From positions 364,501-428,500 of the forward strand of contig CM074760.1 in NCBI GenBank assembly GCA_037355855.1: a stretch of DNA of 64,000 nucleotides. The letters are read 5' to 3'. Under the pieces are notes generated by a model that saw only the letters and a program-made list of their open reading frames with translations, had not been told where the DNA came from and did not search any database. The first letter of the stretch is position 1. The number at the start of each line of letters is the position of its first letter. Origin of the DNA: Pseudo-nitzschia pungens. Lineage: Eukaryota; Bacillariophyta; Bacillariophyceae; Bacillariales; Bacillariaceae. The translations under genes and the position numbers were made by a program. Shown here piece by piece: positions 1 to 9,561 of this stretch.

Positions 1-565
1 AGCGAATGTGGTCGTCGACCAGCGACAGGAGGTGCCTGGTCAACGAAACGGATTCGGAATCAACGCATTCCCCCTCCCCCGACGACAAGACCCCGGGCAG
101 GACGCACAATCCCGTGCGGCGGAACTCGGATTGCAAGCGATCCAGGACGCCGGATTTGGTTTCGGTTGCTTCGCTGGTCCCGAAAGTCGTCTCGATACTC
201 GCACACCGCACCAGTGGTAACGGGGCCGGCGCGGAAGCCCACACCTCGCAGCGGTAGTCGACGGTCGTGGCATCGTCGTCCTCACCATGGGTGCGGTTTT
301 GGTGGAGTTGTTCTTCCACCCACGACGCGAATTCGTTCGGATCCATTTCGATGACTTGCTCGTCGTCTTGGGCGCTTCCCAGAATCGCCGAGAGCAGGAG
401 GGTCGGAACGTCATCTTCATCTGCGTCGGGGACGATCCAGGGTTGTTCGTTCCAGCTTTCTCCGGCCCAGCGCAGTTTGGGGTTAGCGGTCTCGAGAAGT
501 TTGAGCTGCCTGATTCGCTCCGATTCTTCCAGGGGTGGAACGATTCCGATTACCACGCAGATCAT
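1..565 (-). CDS. partial protein, possible PhyH-like dioxygenase, runs off window
   Basis: The minus frame is open from an ATG at 565 to the window edge, giving 188 codons with no stop. The protein starts MICVVIGIVPPLEESERI, is acidic, and ends in LQSEFRRTGLCVLPGVLSSGE followed about 15 residues later by LTRHLLSLVDDHIR. The pattern 'short helix, F, small, G, V-L-P-G-V-L-S, E' resembles the entry of phytanoyl-CoA dioxygenase-like Fe(II)/2-oxoglutarate oxygenases. No catalytic residue lies inside the window, so the family is an inference. Coding quality is good (sensible composition, no low complexity). The frame also stays open upstream of the chosen ATG, so the start could lie further 5'. Confidence 0.55.
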   Translation of the reverse strand, partial: MICVVIGIVPPLEESERIRQLKLLETANPKLRWAGESWNEQPWIVPDADEDDVPTLLLSAILGSAQDDEQVIEMDPNEFASWVEEQLHQNRTHGEDDDATTVDYRCEVWASAPAPLPLVRCASIETTFGTSEATETKSGVLDRLQSEFRRTGLCVLPGVLSSGEGECVDSESVSLTRHLLSLVDDHIR

Positions 566-1786
566 CGTTGCTGTTGCTTGACAGGAGTGGGCGGTGGCAG
601 TGTGCGCTTGTGGTTTTGAGTGCTCTGGAGGTGGAAGCAATGGTTCACTCTTTCCTGTGTATCAGCACGGTAGGTAGACGGGAAAATCCTGCGGTGATGA
701 CCTACCGTATCGGTTATCGGTTTCCCAACATTCCAAATCTAGTAACTTACCTGTACGGTACGGCAAGTGTCCAATTCGGTGGGAATGCATCAATCTCAAA
801 TCCACCATGGTAAGAGGTACCGAGTAACCTATGAAACCCGTCTTGAAGTTCCATGTTCCATCCGGGAACCTCTTATCCGGGTGGTGTCGTGGATACGATT
901 GATAGATCATATAGATACTGGTAACTATATATTACAACGTAATATAAACCACATCAAAGTTCGGTGCGCGGAAGAACTTCTTCAAGAACATTCGAATTCG
1001 TTCTTCGTTCTGAACACAGGATGCAGATGTTTGACCTTACACAACCGACAAAAGGGTTCCGTTCGGAGGCCACTATGGACCGGATTGAACATACCGCACG
1101 AATCGCACCAACATTCCAGATGGTGTTTGTTTCGCCAAGCCGGCGTTGGGAACGTCGCTGCGCGATCGCTTCCGGTATAATCGATACTCCCACAAGCAAG
1201 GAAAAAGAGCCTGCCTTACCGTAAGCCTTACCGTACTGCCAGAGCAGTCATAGTTTAATGATTTTTAGTAGAAGTGTACGGGCGATCCCCAACGCACACG
1301 AATCCTCGCCAGTCACGCAAGACCAACACCCAGCCATTGCACGAATACTTCCCGCAAATCTGACGCCCCGACCAGTCATCACCTGCGAAGATGACCAAGT
1401 TCCTTCCCTTCGAGGGACCTTAAAAGGGATGACGTCAACACCACCAAAATTAGTCGCAAACTTGCTACAAGACGAACTGGTACACGAACAAGATTAACCA
1501 AAAAAACACAACGGATGCGGCACTGCAAATAATAACCCTTTCCATGTGTGATTATCCGCCCATTCTGCTTCCGGTCCTCATTATTTCACAAAACCACCAA
1601 ACTCTGGCAAAACATACCCGTCTCACGAGCACAAGTTTCTCGGTAACATTACGCCACCACACCACCGCCGACCCAACAGGCACTAATTACGATACATATA
1701 TATATTAATTTCACAACCTCCACAATGATTGCAATCCTCGACCCGATCCATACTATTAGCCGTCGCTCGTGGCGACGTCGACAAAC
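566..1786. other. spacer, no convincing gene
   Basis: AT-rich spacer with short GTAC/GGTAAG words. The only ORF of note (1258-1497 +, 79 aa, MIFSRSVRAIPN) has no recognisable domain and is probably chance. Divergent promoters for the genes on each side should lie here. Confidence 0.5.
1693..1707 (+). promoter_or_regulatory. possible TATA box
   Basis: The run acatatatatatta sits about 80-95 bases before the ATG at 1787, in an AT-rich stretch between C-rich flanks. Position and sequence suit a TATA-type core promoter. No transcription start is known. Confidence 0.3.
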
Positions 1787-2467
1787 ATGGTCAGAACGGA
1801 AGCCTTTCAAGCTTCCAAGATGCCTTCCGTGGGGACGAGCGGAAGCGAGCTGAGTTATGTCGTATTCGACGGGGACCAAGACTGGGCACCCACCACATCG
1901 AAGAACGCCGCCTCCAAAGACGAAGCATCTCCCAAACCCCCCAGGAACCCCCACGGATACGCGGTTGCCAACCACGACCACGAGCGATCCTTTTGGTTAC
2001 AAGCCCTCCAGAACCTCGAATCCGACGAGACCTCTTCCCCGCAGTCGCCGTCGACGCCCGAGCACACGCTCTGGACGAGGTTAGCGTGCGCCTACGCTCC
2101 CTCGTCGATACGCGAAACATACCTGCTCGATCCCACCCAGACCCTCGCCGAGGAAGCCCACCTCGTGCGGGTCGGCGACACGGATCTGGACATTGCCGTA
2201 TCCGTCCCCGAAAACGTCTGGAAGGAGGCCCAGAACGACGTCACGCACCAAACGGTCGTGACCCAGCCGCCACCACCGACGCTGAAGCGCCGCCGTCGCC
2301 GCCGCAACCAGCACACGGTGATGATACGAATCAACTTTCCGGACGGATCGTCTTTTGACAAGGACGCCTACACCTTTGAGGACGAGCTGTCGGCGGTCAT
2401 CCGCCAGGTCCGGCTGCTGGAACGCAACGCGAACGACCGACTGTCCGGCAAGGCCATGGCGCACTGA
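1787..2467 (+). CDS. hypothetical protein, 226 aa
   Basis: This ORF starts at an ATG in good context (acaaacATGGTC). The frame extends six codons upstream only through a GTG, after an in-frame stop. The protein is hydrophilic. It has a Ser/Pro-rich first half, a middle piece with W-rich SFWLQALQNLES and LWTRLACAYAPSSIRETYLLDPTQ, a Pro then Arg-rich stretch (PPPPTLKRRRRRR, a possible nuclear signal), and a structured tail beginning VMIRINFPDGSSFDKDAYTFEDELSA. That tail looks like a beta-grasp or ubiquitin-like start, but this is a guess. There is no signal peptide or membrane segment, and no family is recognised. GC-rich codon use supports a real gene. Confidence 0.7.
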   Translation: MVRTEAFQASKMPSVGTSGSELSYVVFDGDQDWAPTTSKNAASKDEASPKPPRNPHGYAVANHDHERSFWLQALQNLESDETSSPQSPSTPEHTLWTRLACAYAPSSIRETYLLDPTQTLAEEAHLVRVGDTDLDIAVSVPENVWKEAQNDVTHQTVVTQPPPPTLKRRRRRRNQHTVMIRINFPDGSSFDKDAYTFEDELSAVIRQVRLLERNANDRLSGKAMAH

Positions 2468-3473
2468 GCAAAGAAAGCAGTAGGACGAAACAAAACGAGG
2501 AGACAAACAAACACCCCATAGAAAGCACATAAGAAACTAATAATAAACTGTAACATACCACTAGAAAAACAAACGATTTCTTCGGCTTATTATAGACTAT
2601 GATACCTTGGCTCACCAACGACCAGTTCAATTGTTGCCTTGTTGGCATGGCAGCCGTGTGGACAAGTCATCGGGTTGCTTCCGATTCTCATTCATGGTTG
2701 CTCCCTGCGAACCACGAGGCCGAGAAGAGAACTGTAATTTGTGAATTTTAATTCGTTCCCCTTCCGCTGTTGACGCCTCCCGATTGGCTAAACCCGTAGT
2801 TTTCTCAATTCCGCATGGGTCTCTGTTGCAACTGAATGATGATTCATTTTCTTCGTGTGGTGGATGGTTCTTCTCGTACATGACTGGAACTTTCCAAACG
2901 TGTACACCTACTATATTGCGGGTATCGGTATCGAGCTACGAAAGGCGAATGCCATTTGTCCATTTGGAGGCCATTGATACTTTTAGATGACAAATTTTGG
3001 GAGGGAAAGGATGTTGAACAGATGTTGCGTCACGCGTGGATCTCCGGAACGGCGTCAACGGAATGCAACGAATTGATCGGCATCATATTTGCAGGTACTA
3101 ATTCCCATCACCGAAAACGACAAAACGTCACAAAAATTGGTCCGATAGTCCCGTTCGAACGGAAACCATCAACATACCGGTACGTTACAACAAGCATCCA
3201 ACAGTCGGAAGAATCCATGTGCAAGTCAAGCGGATAAATCTTACTGTAGAAGTACATATCTGCCCTAACTTTACCCCGAGGTAAGATCTTATCCTCTTAC
3301 CTACCGTATCCATCCGATCCTATCGGGGTGAGTCAAATCGAATCAATATTCGAAATTCATTAATCCATCCATCCATCCATCCACGAGTCACCATCCGTCC
3401 CTCGAATCATACGTTGGGCAGGACGCAACGAATCGCTACAAATCAAAGCTTTGAAGACGACAACATACCAACC
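2468..3473. other. spacer, nothing recognised
   Basis: This is AT-rich spacer of about 1 kb with a short (ATCC)n run at 3361-3383. Small ORFs of 60-93 aa (for example 2784-2990 and 2956-3237 on +) have no domain and no codon bias. Confidence 0.5.
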
Positions 3474-4337
3474 ATGGCAGCGTCCATCGAATTGCAACGA
3501 CTCCCCCCGCCACCGGCACTGCGACTCGTGACGATTCCAACGGGAACCCTGCTGGGATTCAAGGCCTGTCCCGGGCCCGACGGAGCGCGGCTTCTGAACC
3601 ACGCTTCCACAACTTCCGGAGGCACCGCGACCTGGTCCGGGATCTATGTCCAGCTGTCCCTGGCGCAGGCCGTCTCGTATGTCCCCAACCAGTACGACCG
3701 AGGAGAAACAACCTGCAGCGTCTGCCAAATTGCCACGAAGCGTCCGCTGCAGATTGCCATCTCGGACGATCCCGTCATGGCCCGCGCGGGGGTATCGTCC
3801 TCCGACAAGGCCCGCCGGGTACTCTCATCGGTGCGGAACACACCGGAACTGGACTGGGAGACTCCCCCCACAGAAAAAGACGACGAGTTGGTGATTGTGG
3901 CATACTTTGGGGCGCACGATCACTCCCTCTGCTTAGTGGATTGTGAGAACTACGAGCTGGCGGTTCCGCACGCTTTGTTCACTTCGGATCACCTGGACCT
4001 CGATCCGATCCTGGTCTTGGAAAGGAGCACCACCATTCCCGGAGGAGTGATTGGGAGAATGGACTTTTTGCCCGAGGTTGGCACCGATTCCAGCGACAGC
4101 AAAGACGTAGACAGCGACAACAACAACGACAGCGACAACGACAACGACAACGGCGAGGAAACCCCCAAAGTGCTGCTACGCAAGAATCGTCGCGCCGCCC
4201 ACCAACAGCTGCCTTTGGTGAGAGCGTCGGAATTGGCCGATGCTTCCTCGCTCGGGCCGATGCTCGAGGAACGATTCCTAACGCACCAGCTCCTGGAGGC
4301 AGTGCAAGCCGAATGGTTCTCGCTTCCGGAAGAGTGA
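3474..4337 (+). CDS. hypothetical protein, 287 aa, with Asp/Asn-rich linker
   Basis: The start is the ATG in ccaaccATGGCA; 20 codons of open frame upstream begin only with TTG. The N-terminal half reads like a compact globular domain (ALRLVTIPTGTLLGFKA, then WSGIYVQLSLAQAVSYVP and TTCSVCQIATKRPLQIAI, with a CxxC-like pair at SVCQ). It is followed by DELVIVAYFGAHDHSLCLVDCENYEL and VLERSTTIPGGVIGRMDFLP. An acidic low-complexity linker (SDSKDVDSDNNNDSDNDN) around residues 203-227 comes before a helical tail (MLEERFLTHQLLEAVQAEWF). No signal peptide or membrane segment is present. The family is not recognised. Confidence 0.7.
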   Translation: MAASIELQRLPPPPALRLVTIPTGTLLGFKACPGPDGARLLNHASTTSGGTATWSGIYVQLSLAQAVSYVPNQYDRGETTCSVCQIATKRPLQIAISDDPVMARAGVSSSDKARRVLSSVRNTPELDWETPPTEKDDELVIVAYFGAHDHSLCLVDCENYELAVPHALFTSDHLDLDPILVLERSTTIPGGVIGRMDFLPEVGTDSSDSKDVDSDNNNDSDNDNDNGEETPKVLLRKNRRAAHQQLPLVRASELADASSLGPMLEERFLTHQLLEAVQAEWFSLPEE

Positions 4338-5040
4338 AGATTATTGACATGCTACAGGAAACAAACCAAAAGCGGCGACCTTTACGAACAAGAACCGTAC
4401 CGTGAAGACAACGAGAACAAGCCTAGCGGCAAGGGTGGTCGCAATGCTCACTCCAAAGAGGTTTAAAACCAAATGACGATGCTCACAGCATCAGCTTGAA
4501 CCTTCCACATTACCAATTCAATACAAGAAGCAACAAGAAGCTTTCACAAACTCGCCAGTGTGCAAGATATGAGTGTTCTTTTCTGTGCAAGATATGATCG
4601 CCGATTTTCTGAAGAAAAGGAACGGAATTACAAGGGAATATAGACAACGCCGCAATGATCGTGCATGCATTCTGCGAAGACGAAAGTATTACCAGAAGAT
4701 GGAATATGAATACAAGCAATGCGCAAGGGGCGTGATATATACTACAGTAATTTGGAAGAAAAACGTTGCGCACATTGATATTCCAAAGAGTTTCCACTCT
4801 GATTGGTTCTGACTTGTTTGTCGAATCATGTCTTCGATACAACCAAACGGACTGTTCATCTGCAATTCCCGGAACATGAACTATTGAACAAAATCCATAA
4901 CTAAAGAATCATTTTCACGAAACAGAACGATTTTTCGACAATTCAGTATTCATGCCATAGCAATGCAAAGTATTAAGTTAGGAACAGCAATTTAAAGAGC
5001 TTTCAAAGGTCTCTCTCATCTTGTGTTGCTTTCTTCAGTT
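4338..5040. other. spacer, nothing recognised
   Basis: AT-rich spacer between two convergent genes, so it should hold both 3' ends. Short ORFs (4573-4812 +, 4510-4842 -) overlap each other and have no domain. Confidence 0.5.
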
Positions 5041-7869
5041 TTATATGCCCCACCGGATTGTTTCGAGGACTGTTTTGTGCTGCTTCGTTTCGCCCCACAG
5101 CCAGACGATAACGCGTACGAGGAGTTCCGAATCCGTCTCTGCGTCCGTCGTCGCTTGGTGCAAGAGTGATTCGATGCCTGTGGTGGATTTCGATATGCTT
5201 TCGTCCCTCATGCTCCCGATAAGGGTCTCGAGATCCTTCCGATACCGACTGTTGCTGCCCAGCAAGCAAGCGCGTTTTTCTCCGTCCTCCAGGATGAAAG
5301 CCGCAAGCATGGGAAGGAACGCCACAATGTAAGTGTCGCGCGTCACCTTGGCAATCTCGATCTTCAACCGAGGATCGACCTGAAATCGGGGCATGCTCCG
5401 CAGCTTCGAGGCGTCTTTCTCAAAGTCCACCGCAATGGCTTGCATCGCAGCCGAGTGCGATCGAATCTCTGCCGACAAGGCCCGCAACTCGCTGACAATC
5501 TCGGCGCAATTCAGATCGCTGGATTTGTCGTTTGGATACTTCAGGATCTGCTCGATGACCTGACCGATTTTGTTCTGGTGATAGTGCACCATGGATAGAC
5601 AGTGTTTGGGATCGCCTCCCCAGATGCCGGGTGGAATGACCGCCAACAGCACGGCCATGGCAATACCGAATAAGTTGGCAACCATCCGGTTCATGGCAAT
5701 TTCGTACCGGCTTTCTTGCTCGTAATAGAAGTAACCATAACCGATGATGATGCCCTGGGTGATGACAAAGTAGATCGGACCGAACGCATAGTCGCTAGAA
5801 AGACTGACGCGAGCGGCAAAGCCCCGCTCGGTGGCGACAAAGACAGCGAGCGCCGACGTGATGGTCTGATACGCAACGATCCCGTAGGTGTTGTATTGAA
5901 AGGCGAAGCGCTCGTCCTCGCAGGCCACCAGCGCCAACCACCCGCTCAGGCCGCCGGTGACCGTTCCAGCCATGCGCAGGAGTCCCTTCTTGACCGATCC
6001 CTCGACCGTCTGGGTCGTGGCAAAGCAGTAGGCCACAATGGCCCAACTACAGTTCTGGAGGGCAAATAGCGATCGGTACGGATCGTCCTCGTCCATAATG
6101 ACAAAGTTTTTGCGGAAAGCAGGCCAGTACAACGGAAAGACGAGCAACAGGGTCATGCCGAGGGCGTATTTGGCGCACCAGACCAACTGTGGCAGCGCAT
6201 TGTTTTGCGAGGGATGCATCAGGGCCTCCCACGACGATTTCCGGAACAAGTTGATCAGCGAGTTTCCCAGAAAGATAAAGTGAGAAAGCTGGATCAAGAT
6301 CCAGGGTTCTCCATTTTTCCGGAATGCAAAGAATGACTCGGAAGAACACATTGTTTTGTCATCGGTGACCGCTGGATCCATCGCCTCTAGCCAATTCTTG
6401 CTCAGAGTCACGACACTGTCCGTGTGTTTTTGGAAGTGAAACGGGTCGTATGCTTGCGAGGATCCGGCATTATTGACATTGGTATCTTCCGCTTCGTCTC
6501 CCTTCGTTGGTTCCGGTTTCGTCAAGAGCTTCGCCAAAAGATTCGCATCGCCGGTCCGAACGGCCTTTCCACATTGCTCCAGCGTGTCGGCAATCTTGAG
6601 GTAGTGCTGCGTGTTTTCCTGCATGAATTGACGTTGCTCCCGTGCCTTGTCTCCGTCTCTGTTGTTTCCATCGTCCAGCTCGGTGAGGACTTCGATTCCC
6701 ACCGCGATTCGCACGCACCTCGAGACGGCCTCCGAGAGCTGCACCAGGGTCGCCACCGTCCACTCCGGTGGCTTGCACGCCAGCAGCCTGGGCTCAAAGA
6801 CGCTGTACTTGGCCAGGTTCCCCCCAAACAGTGCATTGATGTGGTACACGGACTTGCCCCTCCGCTTGGCCTTTGTGGCCGCATCGTCCGCCTGCAAAGC
6901 CGCCTCCGGTTGCCCGTTCGATGACGAGCTTTCCAACCGACCCGCGTGCAACCGGATGGTATCGGAGGCATCCATCATGGCCGCCGGAATGATTCCCCTC
7001 CACACCGCACTCCTCATGGTCCGAAAGGGTGGCATGAGGATAGCCACCGCGAGCACCAGCGTCATGAGGACGGCGAGCACCAAGATATGGACGTGCTTTG
7101 CAAAGGGGTTCTGGAGGGTGTACCCTCCCGAAACGTTCCAGGCCTCCGCCAGGAGCCACATTCCTCCCTCGATGTACGTCTCGGACGAGCCGTCCTCGTA
7201 GATCTCGATCTCGGCCGTCCTTCCGTAGAGCGCCGAGGAAGACATTGGTCCGGGATCGCTGCCGATTTCGATCGAGTGCGTCCCGACCCCGAGATTGGTG
7301 GCCTCGGCAACGGCTCCGGCCACCAACGCGAACAGCTGCTGCTCGACGAGGGGAGGAAGTCCTGTCGGCGCGTCGTCTGTCGGTGACTGGTAGAGCCGGA
7401 TTCCGTTCTTCATGGTCATGAAATTCGGAAAGATTAGGACGCTCTGGTAGACGATCCCCACCAGGATCAAGCTCGTCTTGTTCCCTTCCACCTTGTCGAA
7501 CCGTGTGAATGACGCCCAGAACGAAACGGCGCAAAAGGCCACCACAAATGCGGCATTCCCGAACGCAATGCCAATCGCCGACAGGAGGGTGGCCAGGAGC
7601 TGGATCAGCAAAAATACGGAACACAGTGGCAGCACCAGCGTCCCAAAGCTGAACATGAGTGTGGGAAAGAGCATGACGCAAAAGGGCACCAGGATTGCTA
7701 AGAGGATGTTTTGGTCGACCGGAATGGTCGACTCGAAGATGGGATCCGAAAAGGCCAGGACGTAGCCCAGAAACATGGCAACACCCATGCGGAGCGTCAC
7801 CTCGACGTGCTCGGATCGGAGCCAGTCGCAGATCTTCTCGTGCCGCGAGGTGCTGGTAGAAGTCGACAT
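5041..7869 (-). CDS. FUSC/ALMT-like membrane transporter, 942 aa
   Basis: This intact ORF begins MSTSTSTSRHEKICDWLRSE. Hydrophobic segments cluster in two blocks. The first is at residues about 28-150, with one more segment at about 260-281 (HVHILVLAVLMTLVLAVAIL). The second is at about 560-750 (LVWCAKYALGMTLLLVFPL, then SWAIVAYCFATT, GTVTGGLSGWLALVA, GPIYFVITQGIIIGYGYFYY and MVANLFGIAMAVLLAVIPP). The motif VEGSVKKGLLRMAGTVTGGL at about 622-641 matches the conserved Gly/Arg signature of the fusaric-acid-resistance (FUSC) and aluminium-activated malate transporter superfamily. A charged cytosolic region of about 270 residues separates the blocks, and a helical soluble tail follows. It probably exports an organic or aromatic acid; substrate and membrane are unknown. 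No frame break is seen. Confidence 0.75.
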   Translation of the reverse strand: MSTSTSTSRHEKICDWLRSEHVEVTLRMGVAMFLGYVLAFSDPIFESTIPVDQNILLAILVPFCVMLFPTLMFSFGTLVLPLCSVFLLIQLLATLLSAIGIAFGNAAFVVAFCAVSFWASFTRFDKVEGNKTSLILVGIVYQSVLIFPNFMTMKNGIRLYQSPTDDAPTGLPPLVEQQLFALVAGAVAEATNLGVGTHSIEIGSDPGPMSSSALYGRTAEIEIYEDGSSETYIEGGMWLLAEAWNVSGGYTLQNPFAKHVHILVLAVLMTLVLAVAILMPPFRTMRSAVWRGIIPAAMMDASDTIRLHAGRLESSSSNGQPEAALQADDAATKAKRRGKSVYHINALFGGNLAKYSVFEPRLLACKPPEWTVATLVQLSEAVSRCVRIAVGIEVLTELDDGNNRDGDKAREQRQFMQENTQHYLKIADTLEQCGKAVRTGDANLLAKLLTKPEPTKGDEAEDTNVNNAGSSQAYDPFHFQKHTDSVVTLSKNWLEAMDPAVTDDKTMCSSESFFAFRKNGEPWILIQLSHFIFLGNSLINLFRKSSWEALMHPSQNNALPQLVWCAKYALGMTLLLVFPLYWPAFRKNFVIMDEDDPYRSLFALQNCSWAIVAYCFATTQTVEGSVKKGLLRMAGTVTGGLSGWLALVACEDERFAFQYNTYGIVAYQTITSALAVFVATERGFAARVSLSSDYAFGPIYFVITQGIIIGYGYFYYEQESRYEIAMNRMVANLFGIAMAVLLAVIPPGIWGGDPKHCLSMVHYHQNKIGQVIEQILKYPNDKSSDLNCAEIVSELRALSAEIRSHSAAMQAIAVDFEKDASKLRSMPRFQVDPRLKIEIAKVTRDTYIVAFLPMLAAFILEDGEKRACLLGSNSRYRKDLETLIGSMRDESISKSTTGIESLLHQATTDAETDSELLVRVIVWLWGETKQHKTVLETIRWGI

Positions 7870-9561
7870 GTCGGGCGATGAGTTCTTGAATTGCGCTCTG
7901 TGGATGGTGTGCTTTTGCTCTAGGTGACGATGATCGCACCAATAATGGAAAACTGCTCAGGATGTTTGACACGATGTTCTGGTGCTAGTACCAACGGTAG
8001 GATTATGTGACAGAACAACTTTACGAGTACAAGTACCTCGTGCGGATATTATTATTTCTTTGCTACAGTTAACCTTACGGTACCGGTACTTCAAACTTGA
8101 GATCGGAAAAGGAAGATACGGCAAAACTATCACGAAGTAGAGTGTTGTAACCTTACTACGTGTATGCATTCTGAAAGTACCGAAACAAGTACGAAGTGAA
8201 TAATAATATATGCTACGTGTGGTTCTTCTTTCGGTCACTCTTGTTTTTCCGAAGTTTCGAGGAGGAACGAATGTCGTATCGAACGGTAAGTACGGTATAT
8301 CTGTTGGAATTCATTGGGCTTGAATAATAGTCATAGTGGTTGCCCATACCACTCCGGATTCAGAACTTTGGGTGGAAATGATGATGTCATTCGAATACAG
8401 TACTCGATTCTATTGCCCTTTGGATAACGCGGGATTATTGCTCTTTTGCGCTCCTTCCACCTTTTGGCCTTCGATGTACGAACATACGGCACTCTACCGT
8501 ATTCAATCAAAATACCGTGCGTCATGATGGTGTGTCACTCTGGTGTCACAGTGATTATTATTTCTGCGTCCAAAAAGAACGACCCAGACGATCTACCGTA
8601 CGAGTAAGCCTTACCGTACCTCGTTCCCCAAACCATTATCATTATGATAGAGTAGAACTGCTTCGCAATGATAATGATAGGCGGGTTCATGCGTGCAACG
8701 ATGGATGTTGCTCTTGGTAGGAGTAGCAGCGATAGCAGTATGATGAGATGACGCACAAGTCTGCAGTGTCGACGATTGTCGTCCACGAAAAGTCCGTTCA
8801 CGGAGCAACGAACGGAACCTCGAATAATCCACGAAGGCATTCGCGCGCGCCATCGAGAGATTTTGGGGATCCACGCCTGCCGTTCAAGTTCGCCCCAACC
8901 GTTGCCACTATTGGAGATGGCTGTACTTTGACGAATGAATGAAGGATTGAATGAAGGATTGAATGAATCGTCGAGGAGAAGTCAACGTCGAAAGGGAGGT
9001 CGCGTGGAGTATACAAATAAACCGGACGACCACGGTGCGGAACCCACAAATCGTCCGATCCATACAAAACCGAAGATGCGATACAACAGACGGATCGTGC
9101 AGAGTGGAAAATGAACCAAACGCAGGCGAAGACACGATGCACGATGCGAATCAATCCAAAAAATCCGTTGCAGCATCAATCCGACGATCGATTGAATGAA
9201 TCGTCGCATCGTGCTTGTAGTGGATCACCGGATCGAAGCCACTCCACGGAGATATCATGGACACGGAGCTTACCAAAACCAATTCGAAAACGATCGCAGC
9301 ACGAGAATTATCCGTGTTCGTTTCATTTCGTTCATCAAAACCATTCCACTCGTCGATTATTTTCGCTCGAAGAATATTATCAACTCGCATCACATTCCAT
9401 CTCGTCGACTCATTAGCTCCAATTGCTCTATCTCTTCCTGGTCACAAAGTATCAGCCAGATCGCACGAGAGCGAAAATCCCCAACACAACCGTCGACACG
9501 AACTTCTCCTTGACACAGTATTTCATCTACCGGCCACTGCATACAGAACCACGGCGTCAGA
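7870..9561. other. spacer, nothing recognised
   Basis: This long spacer lies between divergently transcribed genes. It contains many GTAC/CCTTAC words, a small near-repeat (gaatgaaggatt, 8934-8963) and several 60-120 aa ORFs on both strands that overlap one another. None has a domain or codon bias worth a call. Confidence 0.45.

Noticed and set aside
1258..1497. 79-aa ORF MIFSRSVRAIPNAH
   Set aside because: No domain, no codon bias and no conserved context; chance ORF in spacer.
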